From Sesamum alatum (lineage: Eukaryota > Streptophyta > Magnoliopsida > Lamiales > Pedaliaceae), in the NCBI GenBank assembly GCA_034509735.1, contig JACGWO010000001.1:35157966-35221965 (forward strand): 64,000 bases of DNA, given 5' to 3'. The notes below the pieces were generated by a model. That model was not told the DNA's origin. It searched no databases and saw only the letters and a list, made by a program, of their open reading frames with translations. Below, piece by piece: positions 57,194 to 64,000 of the stretch (positions are counted from its first letter, which is position 1; every line of letters begins with the position of its first letter). A program made the position numbers and the translations under genes.

Positions 57194-58832
57194 TGAAAGC
57201 CTATGGCAGGTGTGTGGATCATCCTGGGAGGAGCGCGAATACGGAAGCGCAATATAAAAAGGAATTTATAAAATTTAAAACATGCTTAAATATGAATTAA
57301 TACTATACGTTTAAAGGGTGTTCCCTTGAACCTCCCGAGCATTCAGTGTATCTCATGACTAAAATAAAGAACAAGAGGAGAGAGGACGAGAGGTGTGTGT
57401 GTATTTCTTGAATTCTCATCATCCTTCTAAAGTGAAACCCTAGGAGTATTTATAGAGGACGAAGCCTATTCCTTTTCAAACTCCAACTTTATAACTTTAA
57501 TTTGACTAGGATTTTGACCTAGTCAAAGTCCTTGTCAAACTAGGTTTTAGATTGGTCAAACCAATCCTAGCCATCCATATCTCCTCTTTAATCTCAACCA
57601 TCCATTTATTTCATGGAATATTTAATTCCTATTTAAATAATCCATGGGCTATAAATAAATAAAATTAATAATATTATTAATTTTAAGCCCACATGATTTA
57701 TTCCAATAAATTAAATTTATTTATTTAGTTAATTCCCTTTAATCTAATTAAAGGAATCAACATCCCAAGAAAAAGAAAATCCGATTAAATCCAATTTAAT
57801 TGATCTACCTCTCTAAATTTAATTCTAAATTAAATACTTTATGTGTGCAAATTGTGTGTGACTCTTTAGGTTCACCCTCAATTAGACTTGGTCGAATTCC
57901 CAACCATCCTATGATAGGAATTCGTCTGTTACCATGGGTTGTCGTCCTATACGTGGTGTGAACATTTAGGCTCTACAATACTTTTATCCTTCCATCTGCA
58001 ATCTCACCACTTAAGGTCTATGGCATGGAAACGTAGGTGCCCATCCTAGACCTAAGCTTTGCCTCGCCCATACTAAACGTCACAAGGGTCTTACCCTTTT
58101 GTTCAGTTACTGTGGCCACAAATTTATAGGGGACGAGTCCAGAGTAAAGTGAGATATCACTGTCAGCCTTCTGACAGGAGATGGATCCTCTCTCGGATCT
58201 ATTGTCACGCTACACATCTTGACTGTACTAGATAGGGCTTATGACTACTCATTAACTATGACTTGGCAGCCTCTCCCCATACCTAAAATACACGCACGGT
58301 GTGCAGGTGAACTCAGCAATCCCACAAGTCCAAGGATCAACTTGTACTGTTGGAACCGGGAACACAATGTCATACCTGACTGATCCTACTCGAGGTCTTC
58401 CATATGACGGTTCCCGCGAGTCACCTCAGTTAGCAGTCACCTGGCTGGCCGACCCACTAACACTACATGGACAAGCCTCGTCTTTTGTCGATGAAACACG
58501 ACTGCAGATGCTTAGTGCAAGTCTCAAATGGATTCTCGATACCCTATTTCGAGATTCCTTGACTCGGAGTATTTTAGACTAATTCGCTGAAACTAATTTC
58601 ATGAACCTACCATCAAATGTGTAGTTCCAGTTTCCCGGAATGTGATTTCAGTCTGTGGGCTTTGCTTGTGCAGTAAATAGTTATAATAAAGCAGTAAAGT
58701 GAACACAGACAAAGTATAAGCCAAATGAATCTCACTTTCTTATTCATTATAATTTATTAAAACTCTAAAATTATTCAGACATAGGTTACATTTAGCCCAA
58801 TCAGATTGGCTTCACAGTCACCTATTCTAAAA
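57194..58832 (-). repeat. Element A 5' LTR (internally deleted)
   Basis: TGAAAGCC...TTCTAAAA (CA to AA at the end), 1639 bp. Compared with 12-2005 it lacks about 300 bp after 57370 and about 35 bp near 57945. The TSD AGAAC follows at 58833-58837. Confidence 0.88.
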
Positions 58833-58837
58833 AGAAC

Positions 58838-61149
58838 ATGAGATGTTTGAAGTTTGGCACCGGGATAACCGGAAAGTATGTAGTCTCATACTAGCATCTA
58901 TAGCTAATGAGATATAGAAGCAGTATGAGAGGTTAGACGATGTTCTTTCCATAATGGCTCACCTGAAGGATTGCTATGCAGTTTTGGATCGGCATACTAG
59001 GTATGTCGCTACGAAGGCGTTCTTTGGATCTAAGATGATCGAAGGATCCTCTGTACATGAGCATGGGGTCAAGATGCTTACCTTGGTGGAAAAGCTCGAA
59101 GATCTCAAGGCAGGGCTCGATAATGAGACGTACATCGATGTGATTTCAGTCACTCCCACCCTCCTTCGACTAATTTATTATTAACTACAACATGAATGCA
59201 GTTGAGAAGTGCATACATGAGTTAATTAGTATGTTGGTCCAATACGAGGCAATGACCAAGAAGTCTGTGCCATCTATGTTGATTGGAGAGGCTTCAACTT
59301 CCAAAATGAAAGGCAAGGGTGCCAGACGTTGAAGAAGGAAGAAGGAAAAGGGAAAGGTCGTCACAACCATGGCAAATGCTAAGAGCGTTCCCGTTGCCAA
59401 AGTGGGGAAAGGCAAAGGGAAGATGAGGGTTGTCTCGAAGCAACAGTCAAGAGCAAACGACATATCCGTTCGTTGCCGTGAGAAAGGGCATTGGAAGAGA
59501 GGTTGTCCCAAATTCCTCTCCAAGCAAGGTGCGTTTGTGGTTGAGGTTAATATAGTCACTAGCTTTGCTTCGTGGGTATTGGATACCAACTGTGGAGCTC
59601 ACATTTGCAATGATTTGCAGGTGTTGAAAAGAAGCAAAAAACTAAGTGAAGGCGAGGTAGTCCTAAGACTCGGCGATGGCAAGGCCGTTACTGCAGAAGC
59701 TATAGGAACCGTCAGCTTAGTAGTTAATGATCATGTTAGGATAGACTTAAATGATTGTTATTATGTACCTAGCATGATAAAAAATATCATTTCCATTATG
59801 TGGTTTGACAATAGTGGTTATGAATTTTCGATCAATAAAATTTACTTTTATTTGATGAATGGTGGACTTACTAATTTGCTCCGTACACTTAATAACGAAC
59901 TTTATATTATGCAAAAGTCTAATTTAATTGTGGTTTCTCAACACAAACACAAAACAGATAACTATGAGAATGCACAATTGTGGCATGCAATGCTAGGTCA
60001 CATCTCTCAAGATAAGATGAAGAGGTTGGTAGACTCAAAGAACCTAAAGGTAGGCGACTTGAGCAACCTAGCAACCCGTGAATCCTATTTGAAAGGGAAT
60101 ATGACCAAAAGGCCCTTTGTTGGACAAACTAGGCTTGCCGCAAGTCTATTGGACTTGATCTATACAGACGTATGTGGACCACTAAGTACTCAAGCAAGAG
60201 GTGGTTTCTCTTACTTCATAACCTTCACCGATGATCGCTCATGGTATGGTTATGTTTACCTAATGAGGTAAAAGTCTGAAGCCCTTATGAGGTTTAAAGA
60301 CTTTAGACTTGAAGTTGAGAACCAAACCGGATGCAAAATTAAAATCCTGTGGTCAAGCCGAGGTGGAAAGTACTTGAGTGGTGAATTTCTCGATTATCTA
60401 AAAGAAAACAATATAGTATTTGAATGGACACCTCCTGGGACACCACAGTTGAATAATGTCTCTTAAAGGAGGAATCGAACCCTATTAGACATGGTCCGAT
60501 CCATGATGAGTTTTACCGAACGACCCTTGTCTTTTTGGGGCTATGCAATTCAAACAACAGCCAAGTTATTGTACATGGTGCCGTCCAGTGTAGTAACTCC
60601 GACACCATATGAGATATGCGACGGCAAGCCGGCTTCCTACAAATACTTGAGAGTCTGGGGTAGCCCCTCATACGTCAAGAGGTTAGTGAGAGACAAGTTA
60701 GAGTCAAGATTTAGCTTGTGCAGGTTCATTGGACATCTAAAGGAAACTGTAGGTTATTACTTTTATGACCCCTCGGAACAAAAGATCTTCATTTCGAGGA
60801 ATGCAGTGTTCTTGGAAAAGGGTTTTCCATCGAATACCTAAGGTGATGAACTGCTCATTAAGGAATCAAGTGAGATACATCAGTCATCAACGCCAGGAGC
60901 CATGGCTACTTCGCCAAGAGGCTTTAGGTTAAATACCCGACGGATTAAGCAGCCTCGTGAGATTAAACATGTTGGACAACCTCTTCAGGCATAGCATGTC
61001 AAACAACCTCCCGAGGAGCCAACCACGGTACCGAAACCTCCAGCTCCTATCGTGTCTGCACCCTCAGTTACCACTAATATTCCAGTCCTTCGTAGGCCAG
61101 CTAGAGTGCCACGCCTCCCGTGATGTATGGCTTCTTGGGCATGACCGAT
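58838..61149 (+). pseudogene. Host copy H: gag-protease-integrase
   Basis: The plus-strand copia copy into which A inserted; its first part lies left of the window (bases 1-11 are its last upstream gag codons). Gag core at 58954-59184; 59369-60271 is open through the nucleocapsid, protease and half of integrase. The first Cys of the zinc knuckle reads Ser (ISVRCREKGHWKRGC) and the protease DTG reads DTN, so both sites are damaged. HHCC region LWHAMLGHISQ near 59985. A TAA stop at 60269-60271 interrupts integrase; a second open piece, 60491-60841, covers the end of integrase and FYDPSEQKIFISRNAVFLE. S2 cuts the linker at 61150. Confidence 0.86.
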
Positions 61150-61154
61150 CAATT

Positions 61155-62675
61155 TGAAGGACAAGCGGATCCGTCCGGGAGCGCGAGCGGAAGCGAGAAA
61201 ATCGTAAATATAAAATTGAATCGCATATAAGGCGAAATCCCATGGGGTGTACCCTTGGGTGCTCAATCAGGCGTTCGATGTTGGATATGTTAAAGTTAAA
61301 AGCATACTTATAACATATAGGGCATAGATGAAAAAGGAAATTAAGATCTACTAAAGCGTAATAATCGTTGCCTTGTAGATTTAACGTGTGCTCGGCTACT
61401 AGGATTGTTCCCTTTTCCAGAATGCTCACAAATCCAAATGTATGGATTCTCCAAAAGTGATCCACACCACACCGGAAGAAACTCACGTTCTCCTTGCTAG
61501 AAGAGGACGAGTTTAAGAGGGAATCCGTTTAAGATAAGAACACTATGGATTAGTGTTCTCTTAAACCTACATTGTTCTTCTTCTTGATTCCAAATCAAGT
61601 GAAGAACACAAGTTAAAAGGGGGGAGATGGCCGTGTGAGAGAGAGAGAGGAGAGGGCCGAATTTCTTCTTCTTTTTCCTAGAAAAAGATGAATTATGATT
61701 CTCTTATGCTAGGTGTTGTATATACTCATATATATACATAATTAATGTGATTATTGGAATGTGTCAAGGTTCATCCAAGGATGTCTAGATACATTCCAAT
61801 CAATCACCATTAATTCTTCAATCAAACCTACCAAATTTTATGGTATGATCAAATCATACCGAAAGGGAAGGGCTTGATTGGAGTCGATTTGTCTCTTTCC
61901 AAAAGAGATAATTCAACATACCACCTTGCATGAAACATGGTTGTCTCTTTCCAAAAGAGATAATCTCCGAGTGCATAGGAGATACCTCTGTCACATACTG
62001 ATAGGGGATGGATCCTCTTCTTGGAATCCACCGTCCTCGCTACACATTCCGACTGCGCTGGACAAGGCTTATGATGATCATCTTACAGAATGATCACCTG
62101 TCGCCAGATCCAAGATACAGCCGTCCTGTGCACGCGACTGCCATGATCCCTCAAGTCTGAGGAGTACTCCCGTACTATCGGAACCGGGGAAATCCAATCA
62201 TACCGACCAAGCCTCCAAGGCTTCCGTATGATGATCCCCGCGAGTCAGTCCAGTCGGCTCGATCCCAATTGACCAACCCATCAAGATCGTGTAGGCGTCC
62301 CACGCCTTTCGCCGATGAAACACGACACGCATCCAATAAACACGACTCTTGATGGAAGTCTCAATAGGACTCTTGATGCCCTGTCTCAAGGTCCTCGACT
62401 TAGAACGTTTCAGAGCTAACTCTAAATCAGTTGGTTTCATGACCACCATCCAATGCGTGGCCCAACTGCACGAGTTGTTAACCATGGCCTGTGGGCTTTG
62501 TTGCGATATAAGTAAAACACCATTTTAACGAATGTGAAATGAGCACAACAAAGTAAGCACCAAAAGTGACGAATATTCATTTTATTCATCACATGATAAT
62601 ATTACTTTTACATCGAGTTGTATAATAGGTTACAAATCGCCAAACCTATTGGCTTTCTGGTCACCTATTCTAATA
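61155..62675 (-). mobile_element. Solo LTR S2
   Basis: A 1521-bp minus-strand LTR, TGAAGGAC...TTCTAATA (CA to TA), with the TSD CAATT on both sides (61150-61154 and 62676-62680). Removing it joins the host pol codons. Neither PBS nor PPT is present. The minus-strand start (ATAGGTGACCAGAAAGCC) is closer to the B subfamily than to the others. AT-rich TATATATA runs lie at about 61716-61737. Confidence 0.92.
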
Positions 62676-62680
62676 CAATT

Positions 62681-64000
62681 AGATAAAGATCCTAAGATAT
62701 ACGGGGATGCAATGTCTGATATCGACTTCGGGAAGTGGTTTGAGGCCATGAAAATCGAAATGGAATCCATAAGCACAAACCAAGTGTGGACGCTTGTGGA
62801 CCCATCCAAAGGCATTAAACCCGAGGTGTAAATGGGTCTATAAGCGTAAACTTGGTGTTGATGGAGAAGTAACCTCCTTCAAAACTAGGCTACTAGCGAA
62901 AGGCTATACTCAACGACCCAGGGTCGACTTTGAGGATACCTATTCACCAGTAGCCATAGCTAAGTCCATTCGGATAATACTTGCCATAGCTGCATGGTAT
63001 GACTACGAAATATGGCAGATGAACGTGAAAACGGCATTTCATAATGGATTCGTTCAAGAAGAGATCTATATGGATCAACTAGAGGGATTCACTGTAATTG
63101 GAGAAGAGCAGAAAGTTTGCCGGCTCCAAAGGTCCATCTATGACCTCAAACAAGCATCCCATAGTTGGAACATTCGCTTTGATGAAGTCATACAAGGATA
63201 TAATTTCATAAAAAAATGAATGTGACCCTTGTGTATACAAGAAGGTTAGTGGGAACTCGATAGTATTCCTAGTACTTTATGTGGACGACATTCTCATCAT
63301 TAGGAATGATGTCAGAATGTTAAGCGACACAAAAGCTTGGAAGTCTACTCAATTCTCCATGAAGGATTTGGGGGAAGCATCCTACATTCTAGACATCCAG
63401 ATTTTTAAGGACAGATCTAAGAGAGTGATAGGATTGACCCAAAACTCGTATGTTGAGAAAATCCTGAAAAGGTTCAGCATGGATAACTCAAAACGAGGTT
63501 TCCTTCCCATGATACATTGGATCAAGTTATCCAAGAAACAGTCTCCCAAGACAGATGAGGAGCTTGAAAGGATGAAGTCCATCCCCTATGCTTCCGCCGT
63601 AGATAGCATCCAATATGTCGTACACTGCACTAGGCCTGACGTCGCTTACGGTTTTAGTGTAAACTAGCAGGTATAAGTCCTGTGCAAACGAGGCATATTG
63701 GAGTGCAGTCAAGAGTATCCTTAAGTACCTAAGAAGGACTAAGGACATATTCTTGGTCTATGGTGGTGGAGAGTTGATACTGGAAGGGTTTAGCGACGCT
63801 AGCTTCTAGTCGAATGACGGTGATGCCAAGTCTCAGTCGGGCTATGTATTCAGACTTAATGGTGGAGTGATGGGCTTAAAAAGTTTCAAGCAAGACACCA
63901 CAACTGATTCCACCACTAAAGCAGAATACATAGCAGCTTCGGAAGTTGCCAAGGAAGCGGTTTGGATGAGAAACTACATCCAAGAGTTGGGTGTGGTGCC
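62681..64000 (+). pseudogene. Host copy H: reverse transcriptase and RNase H (runs off the window)
   Basis: Plus-strand pol after S2: DKDPKIYGDAMSDIDFGKW (near 62690), CKWVYKRKLGVDGEV (62825), KTAFHNGFVQEEIYMDQ (63025-63080), SIYDLKQASHSWN and the intact YVDD at 63278-63289, then RNase H to the end of the window (GFSDAS, EYIAASEVAKEAVW). Frameshifts near 62815 and 63215 and stop codons near 63665 and 63808 break it. The end of RNase H, PPT and 3' LTR lie beyond 64000. Confidence 0.88.

Larger units (their letters stand above)
12..58832 (-). mobile_element. Element A: Ty1/copia LTR retrotransposon (outermost, interrupted)
   Basis: A minus-strand copia element with its 3' LTR on the left and 5' LTR, PBS, leader and gag on the right. 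It lies in the gag of an older plus-strand copy: the five bases before the left LTR (7-11, AGAAC) recur just after the right LTR (58833-58837, AGAAC), and the flanking gag reads on from one side to the other. Its pol is split by element B at 4692-4696/52590-52594. The expected PPT and the end of RNase H beside the 3' LTR are replaced by 1.5 kb of plus-strand gag/pol (2006-3507), so the left side has been rearranged. The pairing of the two LTRs is inferred from the TSD and orientation. Confidence 0.8.

Noticed and set aside
1..64000. Env-like third ORF after pol
   Set aside because: In E, D, C and F the RNase H stop codon is within about 20 bp of the PPT, leaving no room for one.

Overview
This window looks like plant nuclear DNA made entirely of one lineage of Ty1/copia LTR retrotransposons inserted into one another. 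No host gene, tRNA, rRNA, CRISPR array or bacterial-type gene is visible. The plant assignment rests on three things: primer binding sites matching the 3' end of plant initiator tRNA-Met (TGGTATCAGAGC), the order gag-protease-integrase-RT-RNase H, and long (1.5-2.2 kb) TG...CA LTRs whose plus-strand promoters carry a TATA box and WRKY-type W-boxes. The dense self-nesting suggests pericentromeric or other heterochromatic sequence; I cannot name the species.

The layers can be read from LTR ends and 5-bp target site duplications (TSDs). Host copy H (+) has its gag interrupted at the left edge and continues at 58838-64000. Element A (-), 12-58832, sits in H gag (TSD AGAAC). Element B (+), 4697-52589, sits in A pol (TSD ACATC, right copy GCATC). 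Element C (-), 10276-48932, sits in B integrase (TSD CAGAT on both sides). Inside C are a solo LTR S1 (15397-17412, TSD TTCAG) and a damaged + element D (18139-44957). Inside D is element E (+), 33484-43576, and inside the 5' LTR of E is element F (-), 22336-33483. A further solo LTR, S2 (61155-62675, TSD CAATT), interrupts H.

Every coding region is a pseudogene. E is the best preserved: LTRs, PBS, leader, gag-PR-IN-RT-RH and PPT are all present, broken by about nine frameshifts or stops. E shows the plan of the family: a 2-kb LTR, a 2.2-kb leader with a GC-rich hairpin array, about 4.06 kb of gag-pol, a PPT, then the second LTR.

The most interesting signals are non-coding. The GC-rich leader segment holds serial stem-loops with purine loops, with related stem-loops in the other copies. 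A second leader hairpin with loop CGGGCT is recognisable in all six leaders seen. Five W-boxes lie within 46 bp just upstream of the TATA box. The stretch from about 17.5 to 29.1 kb has far more one-base indels and foreign fragments than the rest, and is probably partly assembly or consensus error.
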